Shown here: positions 15,193-20,132 of the stretch, piece after piece | Layout: every line of letters begins with the position of its first letter | Position numbering within the stretch: the stretch's first letter is position 1 | The notes under the pieces: generated by a model | What the model saw: the letters and a program-made list of their open reading frames with translations, nothing else | Database searches by the model: none | Told to the model about the DNA's origin: nothing | Origin: an uncultured Prevotella sp. | GTDB lineage: Bacteria > Bacteroidota > Bacteroidia > Bacteroidales > Bacteroidaceae | Reading direction: 5' to 3' | Length of the DNA stretch: 20,263 bases | NCBI GenBank assembly: GCA_902495455.1 | Contig: CABUXJ010000038.1 | Location: 1-20,263, forward strand | Position numbers and translations under genes: made by a program

Positions 15193-15200
15193 TATTTTTG
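15193..15200 (+). promoter_or_regulatory. Possible lysis-operon promoter (-7 box)
   Basis: TATTTTTG at 15193-15200 lies 23 bp upstream of the holin-like start codon. No TTTG is found at the ideal distance (the upstream region has TATTTTTATCC). Weak support. Confidence 0.4.
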
Positions 15201-15222
15201 CAAATAGATAAAAGTTTCGATT

Positions 15223-15462
15223 ATGACACCAGCTAACAAAGACAGGGTACAGTACGGCACGGCCGTCATCATGCTGATCAGTGGCATGGTGCTCACATTC
15301 CTCTCGTTCTTCCGCAATGGCGATGTGGTCGAGGGCGTCCTCTGGTACGCCGGCCAGACGATGGTCTACGCCGGATCCATCTTCGGCATAACGATGTATG
15401 TCCGGACGAAGAGCGGAGAGATAAAGAGCTATATCGATGAACTGATACGTGACAAGCAATGA
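15223..15462 (+). CDS. Putative holin
   Basis: 79 aa with two predicted membrane segments (about residues 12-31 'TAVIMLISGMVLTFLSFF' and 41-59 'YAGQTMVYAGSIFGITMYV') and a charged C-terminal tail 'KSGEIKSYIDELIRDKQ'. The size, two helices and position, with a 4-bp overlap to a cell-wall enzyme gene, fit a phage holin, the membrane protein that times lysis. Sequence alone cannot prove the function. Confidence 0.65.
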   Translation: MTPANKDRVQYGTAVIMLISGMVLTFLSFFRNGDVVEGVLWYAGQTMVYAGSIFGITMYVRTKSGEIKSYIDELIRDKQ

Positions 15463-15857
15463 GCAGCAGAGGACTACGCAACAACAATCCCGGCAATATC
15501 CGCCTCTCCGGCGTGAAGTATGTCGGCGAGAAGACTCCGTCGACAGACCGGGCCTTCAAGCAGTTCCGGACAATGGCCTACGGTTACAGGGCCATGTTTG
15601 TCATACTGCGAACCTATTACAACAGGTATCACCTGCGGACCATCAGCTCGATGATCCGACGTTGGGCGCCGGAGTCGGAGAACGACACGCGCGCATATAT
15701 CAATCATGTAGCGGCGTGGAGCGGCATCGGTGTCGCCGATGTCGTCGACATCAAGAACCGGGAGCAGATGTGTGCCATCGTGGCCGCCATGTCGCGGATG
15801 GAGAACGGCACCCGGGCCGATATGAAGGAGGTGCAGAGCGGATGGGAACTTCTGTAA
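15459..15857 (+). CDS. Phage muramidase-like endolysin ('RNNNPGNIR' family)
   Basis: 132 aa. The N-terminal 'GLRNNNPGNIRLSG' (residues 5-18) marks a lysozyme-like family seen in many phages and often annotated as structural protein P5 or endolysin. 'DRAFKQFRTMAYGYRAMFVILRTYY' and 'ISSMIRRWAPESENDTRAYINHVAAWSGI' are the typical following helices. It probably cuts the peptidoglycan glycan strand at lysis or entry. No signal peptide, so it would need the upstream holin for release. It overlaps the next gene by 16 bp. Confidence 0.75.
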   Translation: MSSRGLRNNNPGNIRLSGVKYVGEKTPSTDRAFKQFRTMAYGYRAMFVILRTYYNRYHLRTISSMIRRWAPESENDTRAYINHVAAWSGIGVADVVDIKNREQMCAIVAAMSRMENGTRADMKEVQSGWELL

Positions 15858-16426
15858 AAAAAGTGTTGTTGGCGCTCATGGCCGCCGTGTTCGCCGTGAT
15901 CGCACTGGTCAACCTCGTCAAGGTGGACCGTCGTGACGCGGAGATAGAGCGTCTCAAGGCGCAGGTCGTCGACGCGGCGCTGCCGGTGAGGTTCTACTAT
16001 CCGCGTGACACCATACGTGACACGGTCGAGGTCACGACATCGCCGGTCTCGGAACTTGAGCGCAAGACGCTCAAGAGGCAGCACATCATCGACGAGAGCC
16101 TGATCAAGGACTTGCGTCTGAAGGTGGCGCAGCTGGAGGCGATGCAGACCTTGACCATCGAGACACGCGACAGCGTGAAAGCCGCTGTCGTCGACAGCAG
16201 CCGTCTGGTTTTCTGTTATGCGGACCGATGGGCGGACATCCGCCTGTCGGTCCCTGACACCACCTTCAGCTATGTAGTCCGTGACTCGCTCGAGACCATC
16301 GTCTACCGCGAGTACAAACACCGCTTCCTCTGGTGGCGCTGGGGCACAAAGGGCTATAAGGTCAAGGTCGTCAACTTCAATCCACACGCGACAGTCAAGT
16401 ACAATGATTATTTAATGGTTAAGTAA
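15842..16426 (+). CDS. DUF6549-like protein, possible spanin
   Basis: 194 aa from the ATG at 15842; a much longer frame upstream only shadows the endolysin. The N-terminus is a membrane anchor ('KKVLLALMAAVFAVIALVNLV', residues 5-26), then a coiled-coil region ('RRDAEIERLKAQV', 'ELERKTLKRQHIIDESLIKDLRLKVAQLEAMQ'), and a conserved end 'VVRDSLETIVYREYKHRFLWWRWGTKGYKVKVVNFNPHATVKYNDYLMV'. That ending is typical of DUF6549 proteins next to lysis genes in Bacteroidales prophages. An inner-membrane anchor plus coiled coil fits an Rz-like i-spanin, but no o-spanin partner is evident. Confidence 0.68.
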   Translation: MGTSVKKVLLALMAAVFAVIALVNLVKVDRRDAEIERLKAQVVDAALPVRFYYPRDTIRDTVEVTTSPVSELERKTLKRQHIIDESLIKDLRLKVAQLEAMQTLTIETRDSVKAAVVDSSRLVFCYADRWADIRLSVPDTTFSYVVRDSLETIVYREYKHRFLWWRWGTKGYKVKVVNFNPHATVKYNDYLMVK

Positions 16427-16453
16427 TGTTTTTTCATTCTAAGTAGCAAGAGA

Positions 16454-16496
16454 ACAATCCCCGGGCCGTGACGGTTCGGGGATTGTTTCTTTTTTC
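16454..16496 (+). terminator. Terminator at the end of the late block
   Basis: ACAATCCCC (16454-16462) pairs with GGGGATTGT (16478-16486), inner CCGT/ACGG stem, then TTCTTTTTT. The core is identical to the terminator at 980-1012. Confidence 0.88.
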
Positions 16497-16543
16497 GTTT
16501 CTTTCGTTTTATGCCACGATAGAAAAAAGAATTTTATCTGTTA

Positions 16544-16597
16544 GTGTAATTTTTTACACTAAACATTTGGTTGGTGTAATTTTTTACACTATCTTTG
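16544..16597 (+). promoter_or_regulatory. Promoter with twin palindromic operators (right module)
   Basis: Two identical palindromes GTGTAA-N4-TTACAC lie at 16544-16559 and 16574-16589, 30 bp apart centre to centre. They bracket the TTTG at 16566-16569, and the second fills the spacer up to TATCTTTG (16590-16597). Spacing between boxes is 20 bp. Three helical turns between sites would allow two dimers to bind the same DNA face and block the promoter. The binding protein is unknown; the DUF5053 or small acidic product just downstream is the obvious candidate. Confidence 0.82.
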
Positions 16598-16624
16598 CAT
16601 TGTCAAACATAAACAGTTATCAAT

Positions 16625-16759
16625 ATGCAAAAGGAGATTACAGAACAAGAAGACGACCTCATTGAGGCAATCAGGAATTATCAGAATTCATTTCACAACA
16701 AAAGCAAGGAATTGAAACGTTATGCACAAATCCTTTTTGACGAAATGATTAACGGTTAA
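16625..16759 (+). CDS. Small acidic protein, paired with DUF5053 gene (right copy)
   Basis: 44 codons from the ATG at 16625 to TAA at 16759. The product starts MQKEITEQEDDLIEAIRNYQ and is helical and charged. It shares the EDDLI-IRNY core and the position (promoter, small ORF, hairpin, DUF5053) with the ORF at 1120-1251. The pairing in two places supports both as real genes. Function unknown; a partner or regulator of the DUF5053 protein is one idea. Confidence 0.7.
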   Translation: MQKEITEQEDDLIEAIRNYQNSFHNKSKELKRYAQILFDEMING

Positions 16760-16765
16760 ACAACA

Positions 16766-16791
16766 AAGCCCCGCCGGAACGGGCGGGGCTT
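16766..16791 (+). repeat. Hairpin between small ORF and DUF5053 gene (right)
   Basis: AAGCCCCGCC (16766-16775) and GGCGGGGCTT (16782-16791) form a 10-bp perfect stem, 21 bp before the DUF5053 start. The stem is unrelated in sequence to the left-hand one but equal in length and position. Confidence 0.7.
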
Positions 16792-16811
16792 ACATACAAA
16801 ATCATACTATT

Positions 16812-17075
16812 ATGGCAGCAACGACGACAACACCGAAGACACAGCAAATGTCAATGTACAAACAGATGGACGACATCTTTGACGCTATCACATGGGGAGA
16901 TCTCGCACGCACTTACTTCGACAAATCCGCATCGTGGTTCTACAACAAGATGAAGGGTATCGACGGGAACGGCAAGCCTACTGAATTTAATGTCGAGGAG
17001 CGCCTTCAGCTCAAAGGAGCACTTTGCGACCTTGCCGACCGCATACGGCATGCTGCAGATACCATTGAAGTATAG
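16812..17075 (+). CDS. DUF5053 family protein (right copy)
   Basis: 87 aa with 'MDDIFDAITWGDLARTYFDKSASWFYNKMKGIDGNGKPTEFNVEERLQLKGALCDLADRIRHAADTIEV'. The aligned core with the left copy is W-x-x-L-A-x-x-Y-F-x-K-S-x-S-W-x-Y, and both end in a 'L..AL.D.A.R...AAD' helix. The Thr-rich first 12 residues are extra; an in-frame ATG at 16848 is an alternative start. Likely DNA-binding, role unknown. Confidence 0.8.
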   Translation: MAATTTTPKTQQMSMYKQMDDIFDAITWGDLARTYFDKSASWFYNKMKGIDGNGKPTEFNVEERLQLKGALCDLADRIRHAADTIEV

Positions 17076-17105
17076 GCGAGGGCCGGTAACCGCCCTTTGT
17101 TTGAC

Positions 17106-17170
17106 ACAAGTCGCCCGCCGCCTACGGGCGCAATCACAGCCCTGAAACTTTATTGTTTCAGGGCTTTTTG
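17106..17170 (+). terminator. Trailer hairpin plus terminator after DUF5053 (right)
   Basis: CGCCCG (17112-17117) pairs with CGGGCG (17125-17130). Then AGCCCTGAAAC (17138-17148) pairs with GTTTCAGGGCT (17155-17165), followed by TTTT. The block AAGTCGCC-N-GGCGCAA and then a terminator recurs at 18122-18186. Confidence 0.82.
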
Positions 17171-17218
17171 TTCTTTTACGTGCAATTTTGCGATTAAATT
17201 AATCACAAAATCAAAAGA

Positions 17219-17273
17219 ATAGTAAAATAGTTATTGTTTTGTTTGGTTATTAGTAGTATTTTTACTATCTTTG
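17219..17273 (+). promoter_or_regulatory. hicAB-2 promoter with flanking inverted repeat
   Basis: TTTG (17242-17245), 20 bp, TATCTTTG (17266-17273). ATAGTAAAA (17219-17227) and its complement TTTTACTAT (17260-17268) bracket the promoter, the second overlapping the -7 box. They are candidate HicB operators. The arrangement differs from the hicAB-1 operator, so the HicB proteins probably do not cross-regulate. Confidence 0.66.
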
Positions 17274-17299
17274 CATCGTTGAATTTAAACAAGCGATCT

Positions 17300-17497
17300 A
17301 TGAAAGTAGTGAAAGTAAGTAAAATCCTACGGGATTTGAAAACAGACGGTTGGATTTTAGACCGTTACAGGGGGAGCCATCGTGAGTTTGTTCATCCTTT
17401 GAAAAAGGGGACTGTAACAGTGAACGGCCATGATAGTGATGATGTCTGGGGACCTCTCCTCAAAAGCATCGAAAGGCAGTCGGGACTAAAGTTCTAA
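17300..17497 (+). CDS. hicA: HicA-type toxin
   Basis: 65 aa from the ATG at 17300, 26 bp after the -7 box; the longer frame would run through the promoter. 'KVSKILRDLKTDGWILDRYRGSHREFVHPLKKGTVTVNGHDSDDVWGPLLKSIERQSGL' follows the HicA layout with the G-S-H catalytic histidine motif, then a strand, then the C-terminal helix. It forms an operon with the HicB at 17616. The intergenic gap is unusually long (118 bp) and carries two hairpins. Confidence 0.88.
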   Translation: MKVVKVSKILRDLKTDGWILDRYRGSHREFVHPLKKGTVTVNGHDSDDVWGPLLKSIERQSGLKF

Positions 17498-17503
17498 GGG
17501 GAT

Positions 17504-17588
17504 GGGGCATAAGCCCCTCCCTCCCCGTTTTCACAACAAGATTCGTTTGCAAGGATTTAACAAGGATGGCAGCAAAACTGCCATCCCC
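17504..17588 (+). repeat. Two hairpins in the hicA-2/hicB-2 gap
   Basis: GGGGC/GCCCC (17504-17517) follows the hicA stop directly. A second stem, GGATGGCAG (17564-17572) with CTGCCATCC (17578-17586), is followed by CCTTTT, which resembles a weak terminator. Read-through may set the toxin to antitoxin ratio. Confidence 0.6.
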
Positions 17589-17615
17589 TTTTAAGAGCCT
17601 AACAAATACAAGTAT

Positions 17616-18023
17616 ATGGAAAAAGTTGTAATGAAAGCCGCAAGGATGGAAAACGGTTACAGTTGCGTATGTGACTTGCTTCCTGGATGGGTTGTTGCCT
17701 ATTCCGGCGGTATCGAAGGTTTTAAGGATTATGTGAAAGAGAGTATCGATTTCTATATTGAAGGCAGGAGAGAAAGGAAAGAGCCATATCCCAGCGTTTT
17801 TGATGGGGAATATGAAATATTTTACGATTTTGACATTTCCACTCTGCTTGATTATTACAGGGGCGTATTCTCTTTTGCTGCTTTGCAAGTCATCACTGGT
17901 ATTAACCAAAAGCAGTTGGCGCATTATGCAAGTGGCGTGTCATCACCACGTCCCAAGCAGGTAGAAAAAATAAAAAGTGGTCTTCGCCGCCTTGCTAAAG
18001 ATATAGAAATGGTCACCGTTTAA
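17616..18023 (+). CDS. hicB: HicB-type antitoxin with helix-turn-helix
   Basis: 135 aa. Residues 1 to about 70 carry the HicB fold ('ARMENGYSCVCDLLPGWVVAYSGGIEGFKDYVKESIDFYIEGRRERKE'). Residues 75-135 carry 'DFDISTLLDYYRGVFSFAALQVITGINQKQLAHYASGVSSPRPKQVEKIKSGLRRLAKDI', a helix-turn-helix shared closely with the HicB at 18570 ('TGINQKQLSNY'). It neutralises the HicA at 17300 and probably represses the operon. Confidence 0.87.
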   Translation: MEKVVMKAARMENGYSCVCDLLPGWVVAYSGGIEGFKDYVKESIDFYIEGRRERKEPYPSVFDGEYEIFYDFDISTLLDYYRGVFSFAALQVITGINQKQLAHYASGVSSPRPKQVEKIKSGLRRLAKDIEMVTV

Positions 18024-18050
18024 ATTCAACACTCCGGCTTGACCGTCCGG

Positions 18051-18082
18051 GAAACACCCATCTATAGAGAGTGTTTCTTTTG
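18051..18082 (+). terminator. First terminator after hicB-2
   Basis: GAAACAC (18051-18057) pairs with GTGTTTC (18071-18077), followed by TTTTG. Confidence 0.68.
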
Positions 18083-18121
18083 TTAAAGCCCCGGTGAATA
18101 TTGCAACCGTTATTTGAACAG

Positions 18122-18190
18122 AAGTCGCCGTCGGGCTTGCGGCGCAACAATTTCCACCCCGAAGCATTGATGTTTCGGGGCTTTTCTTTT
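18122..18190 (+). terminator. Second trailer hairpin plus terminator after hicB-2
   Basis: CGCCG (18126-18130) pairs with CGGCG (18140-18144), then CCCCGAA (18157-18163) with TTCGGGG (18174-18180) and a T-rich tail. Same AAGTCGCC-N-GGCGCAA plus terminator plan as 17106-17170, with changed stem bases. Confidence 0.75.
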
Positions 18191-18220
18191 ATTTTCCCCG
18201 CCGTTTTCTTTGCCATCCCG
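18191..18220 (+). other. Relic of a cassette promoter upstream region
   Basis: ATTTTCCCCGCCGTTTTCTT and the following TGCCATCCCGA match the DNA around the TTTG box of units A (1632-1660) and B (19026-19055) almost base for base. The expected -7 box (about 18232) is only TATGTTAA and no tag follows. It looks like a broken cassette start, with hicAB-3 now sitting downstream. Confidence 0.6.
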
Positions 18221-18274
18221 AATGTTTCTATTATGTTAAATAGTAGAAAAATTACCATTATTCTTTTGAAAAAG

Positions 18275-18306
18275 TTTCGTGATTAATAGAAATTTTGCTA
18301 TCTTTG
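18275..18306 (+). promoter_or_regulatory. hicAB-3 promoter
   Basis: TATCTTTG at 18299-18306 is followed by GCATTGTCAAA, as in the DUF5053 module promoters. At 20 bp upstream lies TTTC (18275-18278), a near match to TTTG. Confidence 0.62.
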
Positions 18307-18335
18307 CATTGTCAAATAACAAATACAGCAAAAAA

Positions 18336-18515
18336 ATGAAGAGCAAAGAACTGCATCGAAGATTTATCAAGGCCGGTTACCGATTCGACCATGCGGAGGG
18401 AAGTCACTACTTCTACATTAAGGATGGGCAGTTGACCGAACCAATCCCGTATCATGGGTCAAAAGAAATGTTCCAACCACTTGCAAACAAACTGATTAAA
18501 AAGTACGGAGTGTAA
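18336..18515 (+). CDS. hicA: HicA-type toxin
   Basis: 59 aa from the ATG at 18336; the longer frame crosses the promoter. 'KSKELHRRFIKAGYRFDHAEGSHYFYIKDGQLTEPIPYHGSKEMFQPLANKLIKKYGV' is a clear HicA: an N-terminal helix, the E-G-S-H-Y catalytic histidine motif, then 'IPYHGSKEM' and the last helix. Partner HicB begins 54 bp downstream. The stop codon lies in the loop of a 10-bp hairpin. Confidence 0.9.
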   Translation: MKSKELHRRFIKAGYRFDHAEGSHYFYIKDGQLTEPIPYHGSKEMFQPLANKLIKKYGV

Positions 18516-18528
18516 AAGCTCCGTACTT
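18501..18528 (+). repeat. Hairpin over the hicA-3 stop codon
   Basis: AAGTACGGAG (18501-18510) pairs perfectly with CTCCGTACTT (18519-18528); the TAA (18513-18515) is in the 8-nt loop. No T-run of note. It matches the position of the hairpin at 422-436. Confidence 0.72.
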
Positions 18529-18569
18529 TGAAACAAAATAAAGTCTAACCATAAAAGAACCAAAGAGTC

Positions 18570-18968
18570 ATGGAGAAGATTATAATGATAGTAGGAGCGT
18601 CAAAGGATATGTTGAACGCTTATTCTGACAACTGCGACGGCATCTATGCCGGAGGTGATACCATCGAGGAGGTCAAGGCCGACACGGAGGAAGCGATACG
18701 TCTTATAAAGAAAAACCTGCCTGAAGACAGATGGCCGGAGCAGATTAAGGGCGATTATGAGATTGAATGGAGATTTGATGTTCCGAGCTTCCTTGAATAT
18801 TACTCCAGTTTCATCTCTCTTGCCGGCATGGAGAAGATGACAGGCATCAATCAGAAGCAACTGTCCAATTACCTCAACCATCGTGCCGTACCCCGCAAAA
18901 AGCAAGCCGACCGCATCATAACGGGTATCCATCGCTTTGCGCAAGAGCTATTGAGCATAACACTCTGA
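18570..18968 (+). CDS. hicB: HicB-type antitoxin with helix-turn-helix
   Basis: 132 aa. The N-terminal HicB fold is shown by 'LNAYSDNCDGIYAGGDTIEEVKADTEEAIRLIKKNL', with 'G-x-Y-A-G-G-D-T-I-E-E' in the strand-turn typical of the family. The C-terminal DNA-binding part is 'FDVPSFLEYYSSFISLAGMEKMTGINQKQLSNYLNHRAVPRKKQADRIITGIHRFAQEL'. Partner of the toxin at 18336. More GC-rich than hicAB-2, suggesting a separate origin. Confidence 0.88.
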   Translation: MEKIIMIVGASKDMLNAYSDNCDGIYAGGDTIEEVKADTEEAIRLIKKNLPEDRWPEQIKGDYEIEWRFDVPSFLEYYSSFISLAGMEKMTGINQKQLSNYLNHRAVPRKKQADRIITGIHRFAQELLSITL

Positions 18969-18997
18969 TTTGTTATTTGACAGATACAATCGGTGTT

Positions 18998-19025
18998 GCC
19001 GGGGCAATTTTGCTCCGGCTTTTTC
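18998..19025 (+). terminator. Terminator after hicB-3
   Basis: GCCGGGGCA (18998-19006) pairs with TGCTCCGGC (19011-19019, one G-U pair), followed by TTTTTC. It lies directly upstream of the unit B promoter. Confidence 0.85.
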
Positions 19026-19043
19026 ATTTTCCCCGCCTTTTTC

Positions 19044-19074
19044 TTTGCCGTTCCGATTTTTCTCCCTACCTTTG
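19044..19074 (+). promoter_or_regulatory. Unit B promoter
   Basis: TTTG (19044-19047), 19 bp, TACCTTTG (19067-19074). The predicted start point falls at the tag (19079-19081). Confidence 0.82.
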
Positions 19075-19078
19075 CCGA

Positions 19079-19154
19079 TGCTACAAAGATGATGGTAATC
19101 CATCCGGCAGGGCGCACGTCAGACGCTCAGCAATAATGCTTGGGCATTTTTTTT
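19079..19154 (+). ncRNA. Predicted small RNA of unit B, about 76 nt
   Basis: Tag GCTACAAAGATGATG (19080-19094), identical 15/15 to the second copy at 19287-19301. Stem 1 is GATGG (19091-19095) with CCATC (19100-19104). The terminator is GCTCAGCA (19125-19132) with TGC/TGGGC (19137-19145) and eight T. Same plan as unit A with different stem bases. Confidence 0.78.
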
Positions 19155-19174
19155 ATGCCTGACTGCAACCATAT

Positions 19175-19305
19175 AGCGGCTGCCATTCCGAAAGAAATAA
19201 CTGCTCTCCGGAGAAGTCATCATCTTTGTAGCAACGGGATGTGCAGCCGTTTTTCTGTATCTCCATGCCGGCGAGGTTCACCGGTAGCTACAAAGATGAT
19301 GCAAT
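19175..19305 (+). promoter_or_regulatory. Unit B structured leader presenting the antitag
   Basis: Outer stem AGCGGCTGC (19175-19183) with GCAGCCGTT (19243-19251); inner stem ATTCCG (19185-19190) with CGGGAT (19235-19240). The loop has the TCTCCGGAGA hairpin (19205-19214) and antitag CATCATCTTTGTAGC (19218-19232). Downstream: GCCGG/CCGGT hairpin (19267-19285), the tag (19287-19301) and ATG at 19306. Confidence 0.8.
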
Positions 19306-19457
19306 ATGCAACAAAAAGAGATTTCCATCGGTTGGGCAATGACCCAGTCCGATGTGGCCGCGGCTCTCGACCGCGTGCTTGCGAACATCCGTTCGCTCAG
19401 TAAACAGACCAGAAACTGGCTCGACGGCCGGAGCGAGACAAAATTTTCGTTATTTTC

Positions 19458-19488
19458 TTTGCCATTCGGCAGAAAAGTGCTATCTTTG
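19458..19488 (+). promoter_or_regulatory. Unit C promoter
   Basis: TTTG (19458-19461), 19 bp, TATCTTTG (19481-19488). It is embedded in the run-on of the truncated unit B gene. Confidence 0.83.
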
Positions 19489-19490
19489 CA

Positions 19491-19565
19491 TTGCTCAAAC
19501 AATGGTGGATATATCCACTCCGTCGGACATCGGTCAATTGTCCAGCAATATTGCAGGGCTTTTTT
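19491..19565 (+). ncRNA. Predicted small RNA of unit C, about 75 nt
   Basis: Tag GCTCAAACAATGGTG (19493-19507), 14/15 identical to the later copy. Stem 1 is GGTGGA (19504-19509) with TCCACT (19514-19519). The terminator is GTCC (19540-19543) with GGGC (19556-19559) around GCAATATTGC, then six T. Confidence 0.78.
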
Positions 19566-19588
19566 ATGCCCTTCTCATATCGTTATAG

Positions 19589-19718
19589 GCGGTTGCCATT
19601 CCGTACAAGAAGATTTGCCCGATGGGTGAAGCCACTATTGTTTGAGCAGCGGGATGTGCAGCCGCTTTCTGTATATCCGTGCCGGCGGAACCGGCGATGC
19701 TCAAACAATAGTGCAATT
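19589..19718 (+). promoter_or_regulatory. Unit C structured leader presenting the antitag
   Basis: GCGGTTGC (19589-19596) pairs with GCAGCCGC (19658-19665); ATTCCG (19598-19603) with CGGGAT (19650-19655). The hairpin in the loop is CCC/GGG (19618-19626), replacing CTCCGGAG of A and B. Antitag CACTATTGTTTGAGC (19633-19647). GCCGG/CCGGC hairpin (19681-19695), tag (19699-19713), ATG at 19719. Confidence 0.8.
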
Positions 19719-19870
19719 ATGCAACAAAAGGAAATTTCAATCGGTTGGGCTATGACACAGCCCGACGTGTGTGCGGCCCTCAGCCGCGTGCTTGCGAACA
19801 TCCGTTCGCTCAGTAAACAGACCAGAAACTGGCTCGACGGCCGGAGCGAGACAAAATTTTCGTTATTTTC

Positions 19871-19901
19871 TTTGCCATACCATTTTTTCTCATTACCTTT
19901 G
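19871..19901 (+). promoter_or_regulatory. Unit D promoter
   Basis: TTTG (19871-19874), 19 bp, TACCTTTG (19894-19901). Confidence 0.83.
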
Positions 19902-19904
19902 CCG

Positions 19905-19979
19905 ATGCTTAACAAACAGCGAAAGATTCGCTCCGTTGGACATCGGTTAATTGTCCGGCAATATTGCAGGGCTTTTTTT
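19905..19979 (+). ncRNA. Predicted small RNA of unit D, about 75 nt
   Basis: Tag GCTTAACAAACAGCG (19907-19921), 14/15 identical to the later copy. Stem 1 is AGCGAA (19918-19923) with TTCGCT (19927-19932). The terminator is GTCC (19953-19956) with GGGC (19969-19972) around GCAATATTGC, then seven T. Confidence 0.78.
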
Positions 19980-20001
19980 ATGCCCTCATTATATCGTATA
20001 G

Positions 20002-20132
20002 GCGGTTGCCATTCCGTAAATATACATTGCTCCATCGGAGTGAAGTCACTGTTTGTTAAGCAACGGGATGTGCAGCCGCTTTCTGTATCTCCGTGCCGGC
20101 GGTTCCGGCGATGCTTAACAAACAGTGCAGTT
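20002..20132 (+). promoter_or_regulatory. Unit D structured leader presenting the antitag
   Basis: GCGGTTGC (20002-20009) with GCAGCCGC (20072-20079); ATTCCG (20011-20016) with CGGGAT (20064-20069). Loop hairpin CTCC/GGAG (20030-20040). Antitag CACTGTTTGTTAAGC (20047-20061). GCCGG/CCGGC hairpin (20095-20109), tag (20113-20127), ATG at 20133. Confidence 0.8.

Larger units (their letters stand above)
19306..19629 (+). pseudogene. Truncated copy of the cassette gene, unit B
   Basis: Codons 1-45 match the 87-aa protein at 1950 (MQQKEISIGWAMTQSDVAAA onward) with changes clustered near 33-42 (SKQTRNWLDGRS for SDKSKTWLDAKS). At about 19441 the frame runs into the unit C promoter and continues through non-homologous leader sequence to a stop at 19627-19629. 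The membrane helix is lost. It may be a degenerate copy, or the 5' part may be kept for its RNA sequence. Confidence 0.7.

Noticed and set aside
15449..15841. Long 325-aa frame starting at 15449
   Set aside because: Its first 131 codons are an out-of-frame shadow of the endolysin gene; the real gene starts at 15842 with a membrane anchor.
1685..20127. Tags as guides against other genes in this window
   Set aside because: By eye I found no full-length match of any tag or antitag outside its own unit. A computed search against phage and host genomes would be decisive: a perfect match in a phage gene would support a guide role.
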